In this document: positions 46,326 through 54,579 of the stretch, piece by piece | How positions within the stretch are numbered: position 1 is the stretch's first letter | Layout: every line of letters begins with the position of its first letter | DNA from: an uncultured Clostridiaceae bacterium | GTDB taxonomy: Bacteria > Bacillota > Clostridia > TANB77 > CAG-508 | DNA: 64,000 nucleotides | Direction: 5' to 3' | NCBI GenBank assembly: GCA_948356915.1 | Contig: CAOJCG010000006.1 | Span: 1 to 64,000, forward strand | The notes under the pieces: model-generated | Databases searched by the model: none | Seen by the model: the letters and a program-made list of their open reading frames with translations, nothing else | Told to the model about the DNA's origin: nothing | Program-made: the position numbers and the translations under genes

Positions 46326-47564
46326 CTATTGTTCGTATTTTTTGAATATTATTGTGCTGTTGTGGCCTCCGAAGCCTAGGGAGTTTGACATTGCGGTTTT
46401 TATTTCTTGGTTTTGTGGTTCGTTTGGTACTATGTCTAGGTCGCATTCTTCGTCTTTTTCTTTGTAGTTTATTGTTGGGGGTATTAGTTTTTCTTGTATT
46501 GCTTTTATGCTTATTACTGCTTCTACTCCTCCTGCTGCTCCTAGTAAGTGGCCTACGTTTCCTTTGCTTGAACTTACTTTTACGGTTTTACTTGCTTCGC
46601 CTAGTGCTTTTTTTATTGCTTTTGTTTCTATTGAATCATTTAGGTGTGTTGATGTTCCATGTGCGTTTATGTAGTCTATTTCTTCTGGTTTTAGTTTGGC
46701 GTCTTCCATTGCTCTTGTCATTGCTTTTGCTCCGCCTTCTCCTTCTGGACATGGTGAGGTTATGTGGTATGCGTCTGTACTAGAGCCAAAGCCTACTAGT
46801 TCTGCATATATTTTGGCATTTCTTTTTTTGGCGTGTTCTAGTTCTTCTAGTACTAATATTCCTGCGCCTTCTCCCATTACAAATCCATTTCTTTCTTTGT
46901 CAAATGGTATACTTGCTCTATTTTTGTCAGTTGCATTTGATAGTGCTTTCATATTTTCAAAGCCTGCTATTCCTACTTCACATATTGAGGCTTCTGCTCC
47001 TCCTGCTATTATTACGTCTTCTGTTCCTAATTTTATTGTTTTGTATGCTTCTCCTATTGCTTGTGTTGATGAACTACATGCTGTTACTATTGCCATTGAT
47101 TCTCCTTTAAATCCAAATTCTATTGCTATATTTCCTGCTGGCATATTTGCAATTGACATTGGTATGAACATTGGTGATACTCTGTTGTTTCCTTTTAGTG
47201 TGTATATTTCACATTGGTCTTGTATTGTTTTTAGTCCACCTATTCCTGAGCTTACATATGTTCCTACTCTTTCAAAGTCTGTATTTTCTGTATTTATTCC
47301 ACTATCCTTTACTGCTTCTCTTGCTGCTATTATTGCAAATTGTGAAGATTTATCTAATCTTTTTGCTTGTTTTGGTTCAAAATAGTTTAGTGGATTATAT
47401 TCTTTTACTTCTGCTGCTAATTTTGTTTTAAAATTAGTTGTGTCGAATAATGAAATATTATCTATTCCACATTTTTTGTTTTTTATTCCTTTCCAAGTTT
47501 CTTGGGTGTCTTTTCCTATTGGAGTTATTGCTCCAAGTCCTGTTATTACTACTCTTCTTTCCAT
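46326..47564 (-). CDS. fabF: Beta-ketoacyl-ACP synthase II FabF
   Basis: The catalytic Cys lies in IVTACSSSTQAIGEA (about 163), with His in NAHGTSTHLNDSIET and GNVGHLLGAAGGVE. Length 412 aa is normal. It condenses malonyl-ACP with acyl-ACP. A CGG at the C-terminus (GLGFGGH region) is out of frame. There is no fabH in this window. Confidence 0.96.
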   Translation of the reverse strand: MERRVVITGLGAITPIGKDTQETWKGIKNKKCGIDNISLFDTTNFKTKLAAEVKEYNPLNYFEPKQAKRLDKSSQFAIIAAREAVKDSGINTENTDFERVGTYVSSGIGGLKTIQDQCEIYTLKGNNRVSPMFIPMSIANMPAGNIAIEFGFKGESMAIVTACSSSTQAIGEAYKTIKLGTEDVIIAGGAEASICEVGIAGFENMKALSNATDKNRASIPFDKERNGFVMGEGAGILVLEELEHAKKRNAKIYAELVGFGSSTDAYHITSPCPEGEGGAKAMTRAMEDAKLKPEEIDYINAHGTSTHLNDSIETKAIKKALGEASKTVKVSSSKGNVGHLLGAAGGVEAVISIKAIQEKLIPPTINYKEKDEECDLDIVPNEPQNQEIKTAMSNSLGFGGHNSTIIFKKYEQ

Positions 47565-47656
47565 GTTTTTTCCTTTCTATTGATTTTTCTTTTACTTTAT
47601 GTTATCATATCAACATAACTTTATTAACCTTAAACAAATTATAAGGAGGTATTCAA

Positions 47657-48025
47657 ATGGATAATTTCATTGAAAAAGCTATTGCTGTTAAGCGGTGGTA
47701 CTATGAGGAGGCAATTGCATTAAGGATAGACCATTATGGGCCTGACTATGATGTTGAAACTTTTGATTTTTGTAAGGATGCCAAAATAGAACTTCTTTCT
47801 CAGTTAGTCGCCACATACTTTATGTATGATGGTAATATTCCTGATAAATTTTCTATTAAACTTTCTAGTTCTTATAATACAGACTGGCTTTTGGCAACAT
47901 TACAAAAAATATTTAATGATTTAGCAACTATATATAAAGTTGATTCAGTTTCACATGTTCATTCTTTAAGTATTTATAATGGATATGCAAGTGCTTATGC
48001 CTATGATATTACATTGTTAAAATAA
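47657..48025 (+). CDS. Orphan small protein, 122 aa, unknown
   Basis: An alpha/beta protein (KRWYYEEAIALRIDHYGPDY...) preceded by AAGGAGGT and followed by a strong terminator. It lies head-on between fabG and fabF. One in-frame CGG (47693-47695) is read as Arg. No known family; composition is less AT-biased than fab genes. Confidence 0.6.
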   Translation: MDNFIEKAIAVKRWYYEEAIALRIDHYGPDYDVETFDFCKDAKIELLSQLVATYFMYDGNIPDKFSIKLSSSYNTDWLLATLQKIFNDLATIYKVDSVSHVHSLSIYNGYASAYAYDITLLK

Positions 48026-48038
48026 TCTTAATTGAAGT

Positions 48039-48076
48039 CCTTTACCTTTCTTATGAGAGGTAAAGGCTTTATTTTT
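48039..48076. terminator. Terminator of the 47657 gene
   Basis: CCTTTACCT...AGGTAAAGG followed by CTTTATTTTT, overlapping the end of fabG. Confidence 0.85.
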
Positions 48077-48809
48077 ACATTAACATTCCTCCATCTACAT
48101 GAATAACTTGCCCTGTTATGTATGAGCTTTCTTCTGAGGCTAGGAATTTTACTACGTTTGCTACGTCTTGTGCCTTTCCCATTCTTTTTAGTGGTATTGT
48201 TTTTGCTATTTCTTCTTTTATTTCTTCTTTTAGGACATCTGTCATTGCTGTTTCTATGAAGCCTGGTGCTATACTGTTTACTAGTATGTTTCTTGAACCT
48301 ACTTCTTTTGCTAAGCTTTTTGTGAATCCTATTATTCCTGCTTTTGAGGCTGCATAGTTTGCTTGACCTGCGTTTCCGCTTATTCCTACTACTGATGATA
48401 TGTTTATAATTCTTCCAGTGCGGTTTTTCATCATGTATGGTATGATGTTTTTTGTCATGTTGAATGTTCCTATTAAGTTTATATTTATTACATCTTCAAA
48501 GTCTTCTTTTTTCATTCTCATTAGTAGGGTGTCTTTTGTGATTCCTGCATTGTTTACTAGTACATCTATTTTTCCATATTCTTGTATTATTTCTTTTGCT
48601 ATTTTTTCGCAGTCTTCATAGTTTGATACATCTCCTTGAAGGGTTAAACATTTTGCTCCTGTTTGTTCTATTTCTTGTTTTGTGTTTTTTAGGTCTTCGT
48701 TTTCTTTTCTGTAATTTATGGCTATATCATAGCCTGCTTGTGCAAGTGTTATTGCTATTTGTTTGCCTATTCCTCGGGTTGCTCCTGTTATTAATGCGGT
48801 TTTTTTCAT
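48075..48809 (-). CDS. fabG: 3-oxoacyl-ACP reductase FabG
   Basis: A short-chain dehydrogenase with TGATRGIGKQIAIT, NNAGITKDTLLMRM and the Ser-Tyr-Lys triad in INISSVVGISGNAGQANYAA followed by SKAG. Length 244 aa is normal. It reduces 3-ketoacyl-ACP with NADPH. Confidence 0.96.
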   Translation of the reverse strand: MKKTALITGATRGIGKQIAITLAQAGYDIAINYRKENEDLKNTKQEIEQTGAKCLTLQGDVSNYEDCEKIAKEIIQEYGKIDVLVNNAGITKDTLLMRMKKEDFEDVININLIGTFNMTKNIIPYMMKNRTGRIINISSVVGISGNAGQANYAASKAGIIGFTKSLAKEVGSRNILVNSIAPGFIETAMTDVLKEEIKEEIAKTIPLKRMGKAQDVANVVKFLASEESSYITGQVIHVDGGMLM

Positions 48810-48841
48810 TTTTTGTTTTCCTTTCTTTTTTAATTCTTCTT

Positions 48842-49003
48842 TTGGGCTTCCGCAATGGGGACAGTTCCTAATCTAGCCAGATTATTTTTGTTTGCTCCTT
48901 AAGTTTCTTCTCTATCTTGTTTCCGATTACGAACCGTCCCCATTGCTACTGTTCTGGCTTGTTTCTGATTACGAACTTAACTCAAAGCTAGTCTCCAGAG
49001 CTA
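48842..49003. repeat. GGGGACAGT/GTAGC repeat element, copy 3
   Basis: It shares with copy 2 the flank GGGGACAGTTCCTAATCTAG and CCAGATTATTT, and two units of the GTAGC...GGTTCGTAATCGGAAACAAG type. Its end provides the TAG stop codon of fabD (AAG TAG C). Confidence 0.85.
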
Positions 49004-49945
49004 CTTTTGCAGTGTTACTTCACTTATTGCTTTTTCTAAGCTTGCTGTGTCATTTATGTTTATTATGTTTATGTCGTTTGGTGGGTTCATTCTTTTTACA
49101 AATCCTGATAGTGCTTTTCCTGGGCCTATTTCTATGAATGTGTCTATTCCACTTTCTAGCATTGTTTGTAGTACTTTATCGAATCTTACTGGGCTTGTTA
49201 TGTGTTTTGCTAGTATGGCTTTGATGTCGTCTGTTTCTTCATATTGTTTTCCATTTATATTTTTTATTACTTTTGTATTTGTTTTTGTATTTATTGTTAC
49301 TTCGTCTAATTCTTTTTTTAGTGCTTCTGAACATTTTAATAGTTTTTCTGTGTGGAATGGTCCTGCTGTATTTAGTAACATTACTTTTTTTGCTCCCATT
49401 TCTTGTGCTATTTTTCCTGCTTCTTTTACTGCTTCTTCTTCTCCTGATATTGCAATTTGCCCTATTGTATTATAATTTGCAGGTACTACAAAGCCACTTT
49501 GTACCTTACTACATACTTCCTCTACTTCTTTATTTCCTAACCCTATAATTGCAGCCATTTTCCAGTTTCCTTCTGGGGTTAATTTTTGCATTATTTCGCC
49601 TCTTTTTTGTACAAGCTTTACTCCTTCTTCAAATGATATTGCGTTTGCTTCTATTAGGGCTGTGTATTCTCCTAAGCTTAAGCCTGCTGACATTTGTGGT
49701 GTTATTCCATTTTTATGTAGTATTTCTAGTATTGCTAGACTTTGTGTTAGTATTGCTAGTTGTGTGTTTTGGGTTTCATTTAGTTTTTCTTCTGGTCCTT
49801 CAAATGATATTTGTTTTATATTAATTCCTGTTATTTTTGAAACTTCGTCATATGTTTTTCTTACCTCTTCATAAGTTTCGTACAAATCTTTTCCCATACC
49901 AATTTTTTGGCTTCCTTGGCCTGGAAATAGAAATCCTATTTTCAC
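49001..49945 (-). CDS. fabD: Malonyl-CoA:ACP transacylase FabD
   Basis: FPGQGSQKIGMGKDLY at the start and the nucleophile elbow GLSLGEYTALIEA (Ser near 90) define FabD; 314 aa is normal. It loads malonyl groups on AcpP. Its stop codon is contributed by the downstream repeat element. Confidence 0.95.
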   Translation of the reverse strand: MKIGFLFPGQGSQKIGMGKDLYETYEEVRKTYDEVSKITGINIKQISFEGPEEKLNETQNTQLAILTQSLAILEILHKNGITPQMSAGLSLGEYTALIEANAISFEEGVKLVQKRGEIMQKLTPEGNWKMAAIIGLGNKEVEEVCSKVQSGFVVPANYNTIGQIAISGEEEAVKEAGKIAQEMGAKKVMLLNTAGPFHTEKLLKCSEALKKELDEVTINTKTNTKVIKNINGKQYEETDDIKAILAKHITSPVRFDKVLQTMLESGIDTFIEIGPGKALSGFVKRMNPPNDINIININDTASLEKAISEVTLQK

Positions 49946-50008
49946 TTTTATTTCATCCCTCTCTCAAACTATTGCGAGTTTTCACTATTCACTCTATTTT
50001 AAGTTAAT

Positions 50009-50582
50009 TTACATATATCTTTTGGTCAATTCTTCAAATTTATTGCAAAATTGACTAATAAATTCTTGTGTATCTATATTAATTCCAAATTCTTTTTTTA
50101 TTGATGTTGCTATATTTTCAATATCTATTGAAAACTTTTCTTTATTTGTATTTATTCCTATTCCGGCTACTATATATTTTAGCTTTTCTCCTCTTGTTTT
50201 ACTTTGTACTAGTATTCCACCTATTTTTTTGCCTTTATATACAATATCGTTGGGCTCTTTTATACTTAATTCTATTTTGTAAATATCTTTAAAAATATTT
50301 ATTATTATTCCGTGCCATTTCAAGTGTTAAACCTTCTATTTTTTCTATATTGCAATTCATTTCTAGATAAAATGAGAAGGCTATGTTGTTTTTTTCGTCT
50401 GTATGCCATATCCTTCCGTGTGTTCCTTTTCCTTTAGTTTGTAATTCTGACATAACTAGAGTTCCGTTTTTTATATTATTAGCTTTTATTAGTCTCCATA
50501 TTTCTTCTTGTGTTGAGTCTATTTGTTCATAATAGATAAAGTTTTTGGCTAATATATTAGTTTTTAGGTTTATTAATTGCAT
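50009..50582 (-). CDS. birA: Biotin-protein ligase; needs +1 shift at CGG
   Basis: The N-terminal ORF (NFIYYEQIDSTQEEIWRLIK ... GKGTHGRIWHTDEKNNIAFS) has the biotinyl-AMP binding motifs and stops after CGG at 50310-50312. Skipping C gives LEMAGIIINIFKDIYKIELS, then IKEPNDIVYKGKKIGGILVQ, the conserved BirA continuation. The corrected protein is 190 aa: catalytic domain only, no N-terminal DNA-binding domain. It biotinylates AccB. It overlaps the upstream synthetase gene by 26 nt. Confidence 0.88.
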
Positions 50583-52275
50583 CTAAATTCGCCTGCCTTT
50601 TTATTTTGTTTGTTGAGGTTTTTATTAGTGGTTCTTCAGTTAGTATTATTCCTCGTATTGCTTTGTATGGTGGCATTTTTTTGTTGATTAATTTTATCTT
50701 TTCAAATAATACATTATATATTTCTTCATCTGTTGTTACTTTATATGTATCTTCTATTATTTTTCTATCAAATACAATTTTGACATTTATTTTTATATTG
50801 TCTTTATCTTCTGACTGGATTTTTCCAAATATAAAGGATTCTTTTATTCCTTCTATTTTATTAACTAAGTTTTCCATTTCTTCTGGAAAGATGTTTTTCC
50901 CATTTTTTAGAACTATTACACTCTTTTTTCTTCCTTTTATGAATATGTAACCGTCTTCATCTATTTTTGCTAAGTCTCCTGTATAAAACCATCCATTTTT
51001 TATTGCTTCTTTTGTGGCTTTTTTGTCATTATAGTATCCTAACATTATGTTTGGACCTTTTACTATTAGCTCTCCTATGCCTTCTTTGTCTGAATCTACT
51101 ACCTTTGCTTTAACGCTTGGAACAGCTTTTCCTATACTTCCTAATCTATATTCTTTATTTGTTCCAATTCCTATAACTGGAGATGTTTCTGTTAAGCCAT
51201 ATCCTTGCACTAGGTTTATTCCTAATAGTCTATATTTTTCTTCTATTTTTTTGTCTAGTGCTGCTGCTCCACTTATAAATAGTTTTACTTTTCCACCTAG
51301 CATTTCATGTATTTCATTAAAGGCTTTTTTTCTTTCTTCTAGTGTAGAATTTTTATATTTTTCTTCTTTTTCTAGTATTTCTTCTAGTTTTCCTTTTTTC
51401 TCTAAACTTCTTCTAATTGCCATAAATAGTCTTTCATATATTCCTGGTACACATGCCATTACTGTTACTTTATATTCATTTAAGTTTTCTATTATATGCC
51501 TTATTCCATCACAAAAGGCTATTTCAGAACCTTTATATAATGAGAATAAGAACCCTACTGTACATTCAAATACATGGTGGTCTGGTAATACTGAAAGTAT
51601 TGTATCTTCTTCATTTACATCTAATATACTTCCTATATCCATTAGGTTTGAACATATATTTTCATGTGAAAGTGCTACTACTTTTGAGTTTGATGTTGTT
51701 CCTGATGTGAATAGCATTATACTCATTTCTTCTGGATTTATTTTGGCATTTACAAATCTTGTATCTCTGTTTTTTATTAGTTCATAGCCTTTTTGTATTA
51801 GTTCTTCTTGTGAGTATATTCCTTGTGTGTTTATTTTTCTATCCATTGAAATTAGGTGTTTTAATTTATTTTTTGTACTATATTTTATTTTCTTTATTGT
51901 TTCTTCATATTTTTCTGAATAAAATATTGCTTCTACTTCTGCTCTTTGTATTAATGATGATAGTTCATTTTCTGGTAATGATTTATCTAATGGTACTACT
52001 ACTCCTGTTCCGCATACTACTGATAAGTAAGCAATTTCCCATTCTAGTCTGTTTTCTCCAATTACTGCTATTCTTTTTCCTTTAAGCCCAATATCTATTA
52101 ATGCTGTTCCTAGTGCATTTACCATTTCTCGTATCTCTTCATGTGTGTATATTTTATAATTTCCTTCTGATATTTTTATTTTATATGCTGGTCTATTTTT
52201 ATATTGTTGTTTCGTTTTAGTTAACATGTCTTTTAGGTCTGTTATTTTTAATGTTTCATATAACTTTTCACTCAT
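50557..52275 (-). CDS. AMP-forming long-chain acyl-CoA/ACP synthetase
   Basis: ANL-family motifs are present: LFTSGTTSNSKVVALSHENI (A3), GYGLTETSPVIG (A5), and YTGDLAKIDEDGYIFIKGRK (A7/A8). At 572 aa it matches FadD-like synthetases. Located first in the fatty-acid cluster, it probably activates exogenous fatty acids for the pathway. Confidence 0.9.
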   Translation of the reverse strand: MSEKLYETLKITDLKDMLTKTKQQYKNRPAYKIKISEGNYKIYTHEEIREMVNALGTALIDIGLKGKRIAVIGENRLEWEIAYLSVVCGTGVVVPLDKSLPENELSSLIQRAEVEAIFYSEKYEETIKKIKYSTKNKLKHLISMDRKINTQGIYSQEELIQKGYELIKNRDTRFVNAKINPEEMSIMLFTSGTTSNSKVVALSHENICSNLMDIGSILDVNEEDTILSVLPDHHVFECTVGFLFSLYKGSEIAFCDGIRHIIENLNEYKVTVMACVPGIYERLFMAIRRSLEKKGKLEEILEKEEKYKNSTLEERKKAFNEIHEMLGGKVKLFISGAAALDKKIEEKYRLLGINLVQGYGLTETSPVIGIGTNKEYRLGSIGKAVPSVKAKVVDSDKEGIGELIVKGPNIMLGYYNDKKATKEAIKNGWFYTGDLAKIDEDGYIFIKGRKKSVIVLKNGKNIFPEEMENLVNKIEGIKESFIFGKIQSEDKDNIKINVKIVFDRKIIEDTYKVTTDEEIYNVLFEKIKLINKKMPPYKAIRGIILTEEPLIKTSTNKIKRQANLDAINKPKN

Positions 52276-52362
52276 TTTTTATACCTCGCTTTGTAATATT
52301 TTATATCATAATTTTTTTAAAATTTCTTTAGAATGGGTGGTCAGTATAATATGGTTTTAAAT

Positions 52363-52410
52363 AAAAAAAATAGAAAGCAAATCATTTACGATTTACTTTC
52401 TATTTTTTTA
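52363..52410. terminator. Bidirectional terminator
   Basis: AAAAAATAGAAAGCAAATC paired with GATTTACTTTCTATTTTTT, after the rubredoxin gene. Confidence 0.85.
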
Positions 52411-52432
52411 TTTATATAATGCGAATTACATT

Positions 52433-52570
52433 TTATTCTTCCACTTTTTCAAACATATCTTTTCCTACTCCACATAGTGGGCATACCCAGTCTTCTGGTA
52501 GGTCTTCAAATTTTACTTTTTCTACTTCTTCGTCATATATATATCCGCATACTGTACACCTATATTTCAT
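52433..52570 (-). CDS. Rubredoxin, 45 aa
   Basis: [15 protein letters not shown] and [16 protein letters not shown] supply the two CxxC pairs that bind a single iron. An ATG at 52570 follows a GGAGGTGAAGG site. It is directly downstream of the flavodiiron gene; rubredoxin is the usual electron donor to flavodiiron proteins for O2 or NO reduction. At 45 aa it is slightly shorter than the common 52-54. Confidence 0.93.
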   Translation of the reverse strand: MKYRCTVCGYIYDEEVEKVKFEDLPEDWVCPLCGVGKDMFEKVEE

Positions 52571-52586
52571 TTTTCCTTCACCTCCC

Positions 52587-53765
52587 TTATATTTTTAGCA
52601 TATTTTGTGCAAGCTTTTTCATTTCTTCTTCGTTTTCTATACTCATTGTTGTTTTTATATGAATTATTGGCTCTATTATTTTTATTTCTTTCATTTGCTC
52701 TAATAGTTCTTGCATATTTTTTGCTGCAGCTGGTGCCCATGAGCCATTTTCTATTATTGCTGCTGTTCTTTTTTGGTAGTTTTTGTGTTTTAGGTGTCTT
52801 AAGAATTTTTCCATGAATGGGAATAATCCTGCATCATATGTTGGGCAAGCTAGTATCATTTTGTCATATCTGAAGGCGTCTTCTATTACTTCTGCCATGT
52901 CTTCTCTTGCTAAGTCTGATGTTATTACTTTTTTTGCTCCCGCTTCTATTAAAATTTCTTGTAATCTTTCTATTGCTTTTTTTGTATTTCCATGTATTGA
53001 GTTATATGCTATTAATATTCCTTCATCTTCTGGTTTATAACTACTCCATACATCATATTTATTAATGTAGTAACTTAAGTTTTCTTTTAGTATTGGTCCA
53101 TGTAGTGGGCATATTGTTCTTATTTCTAAATTTGCTAGTTTTTTTAGTAATGCTTGTACCTGCATTCCATATTTTCCTACTATATTAAAGTAGTATCTTC
53201 TTGCTTCACAGGTCCAGTCTTCTTTTGTGTCTAGGCTTCCAAATTTTCCGAAGGCATCTGCTGTAAATAGTATTTTTTCTGTTTCTTCATATGTTACCAT
53301 TACTTCTGGCCAGTGTACCATTGGTGCCATATAGAATTTTAGCGTGTGCTTTCCTATGTTTAAAGTTTCTCCTTCTTTTACTAAAACTTGCTTATTATTT
53401 AAATCTATTTCAAAAAATTGCGGTAGCATTTTGAAAGTTAATGCATTTCCTACTATTTTCATGTTTGGATATTTTTCTGTTAGCATTTTTATACTTGATG
53501 AGTGGTCGGGCTCTAGGTGTGATACAACTAAATAGTCTATTTGTTTTCCATTTAGCTCTTTTTCTAGGTTGTTCCACCATTCTTCTTGCTTTCTTTTATC
53601 TACTGTATCCATAACTACTATTTTTTCGTCTTTTATTATATATGAATTGTATGATATTCCATTTGGGATTATATATTGGCTTTCGAATAAGTCTAAGTCT
53701 TTATCGTTTACGCCTATGTATTTTATAGAGTCTGTTATTTGTATTTCTTCCATTTTTCTTAACAT
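52587..53765 (-). CDS. fprA: Flavodiiron protein (oxygen/NO reductase)
   Basis: The N-terminal metallo-beta-lactamase-like domain has the diiron motif [14 protein letters not shown]; the C-terminal flavodoxin domain begins [17 protein letters not shown]. Length 392 aa is normal for FprA. With rubredoxin it reduces O2 to water, protecting an anaerobe. Confidence 0.94.
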   Translation of the reverse strand: MLRKMEEIQITDSIKYIGVNDKDLDLFESQYIIPNGISYNSYIIKDEKIVVMDTVDKRKQEEWWNNLEKELNGKQIDYLVVSHLEPDHSSSIKMLTEKYPNMKIVGNALTFKMLPQFFEIDLNNKQVLVKEGETLNIGKHTLKFYMAPMVHWPEVMVTYEETEKILFTADAFGKFGSLDTKEDWTCEARRYYFNIVGKYGMQVQALLKKLANLEIRTICPLHGPILKENLSYYINKYDVWSSYKPEDEGILIAYNSIHGNTKKAIERLQEILIEAGAKKVITSDLAREDMAEVIEDAFRYDKMILACPTYDAGLFPFMEKFLRHLKHKNYQKRTAAIIENGSWAPAAAKNMQELLEQMKEIKIIEPIIHIKTTMSIENEEEMKKLAQNMLKI

Positions 53766-53866
53766 ATTTCTCCTTTCTATGTTGTAAGTTATATTATATA
53801 TTAGTATTATTGTCAGTATTTAATTATATATACTGATATAACTATGATACTATTTTTTGTTTTCTT

Positions 53867-54166
53867 CTATTGCTTTTCTGCAGACCACTTTTTACAATTT
53901 TCTATACGTAGTCCATTGTCTCCGTTTTCTTTATCATAAGCAAATGATTCCAATAAATTACAAGCAAATTTTTCACATTTACCACAACATTCAATGTTTT
54001 TACTTTCACAGCATTCTTTAACTGCACATGTATCAGCCCAAAATGGTTTCTTTATATTTATGCATCCATTACATACTTTTTCTTTCATAAGCTTACATTC
54101 ACTACAATCTATACTTTGAGAATATTCAGAAACAACATCGTTTTCTTTTAAATCTTGCTCCATCAA
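53867..54166 (-). CDS. DUF3795-like Cys-rich protein, 99 aa
   Basis: Twelve or so Cys residues occur in pairs (DCSECKLM, VCNGCIN, ECCGKCEKFACNLL), typical of DUF3795 metal-binding proteins, possibly iron-sulfur or zinc. It lies near the ferredoxin gene, in the same direction. Function unknown. Confidence 0.7.
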   Translation of the reverse strand: MMEQDLKENDVVSEYSQSIDCSECKLMKEKVCNGCINIKKPFWADTCAVKECCESKNIECCGKCEKFACNLLESFAYDKENGDNGLRIENCKKWSAEKQ

Positions 54167-54183
54167 TTCCCTACATGCTTTAT

Positions 54184-54258
54184 CTATTTATTACTTCTTT
54201 CTATTAATATATTTGCAATAATTCCTATTGCTACTTTAGTTGGTATTACTTCCTTCAT
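54184..54258 (-). CDS. Possible 24-aa peptide
   Basis: ATG at 54258 follows GGAGAGACAG and encodes MKEVIPTKVAIGIIANILIE plus four residues. It may be a real leader peptide for the DUF3795 gene or the start of a decayed gene. Confidence 0.3.
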   Translation of the reverse strand: MKEVIPTKVAIGIIANILIERSNK

Positions 54259-54295
54259 ATACTGTCTCTCCTTTAATATGTTTTAAGTTTTCATA

Positions 54296-54481
54296 TTATA
54301 ATACTAATGCTTTCTTTGGGCAAAAATTTGAGCATTTACCACATTTTATACATTTGTCATGGTTTATTTTGGGTGCTTCAAATTCTTTTTGTTTTAATGC
54401 TCCTACTGGGCAAACTTGTACCGCAGGGCATTTATGATTTTGTGGGCAGTTTTCTACTATTATTTTTAATCTTTTTTCCAT
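54296..54481 (-). CDS. Two-cluster 4Fe-4S ferredoxin-like protein, 61 aa
   Basis: Two Cys clusters, CPQNHKCPAVQVCPVGAL and CIKCGKCSNFCPKKALVL, provide ligands for two 4Fe-4S clusters. The ATG at 54481 is preceded by TTGGAG; the earlier TTG is less likely. Probably a low-potential electron carrier. Confidence 0.85.
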   Translation of the reverse strand: MEKRLKIIVENCPQNHKCPAVQVCPVGALKQKEFEAPKINHDKCIKCGKCSNFCPKKALVL

Positions 54482-54579
54482 ATATTTTTTCTCCAATATT
54501 ACTATTTTATTTGCTTTAGGTTATATTTAATTTCCTTATTGCATTAATATTTTACCACAAAAATAGATAATTAGCAATG

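Noticed and set aside
46696..47385. 229-aa plus-strand ORF over fabF
   Set aside because: Antisense shadow of fabF produced by codon bias; no ribosome-binding site and no domain.
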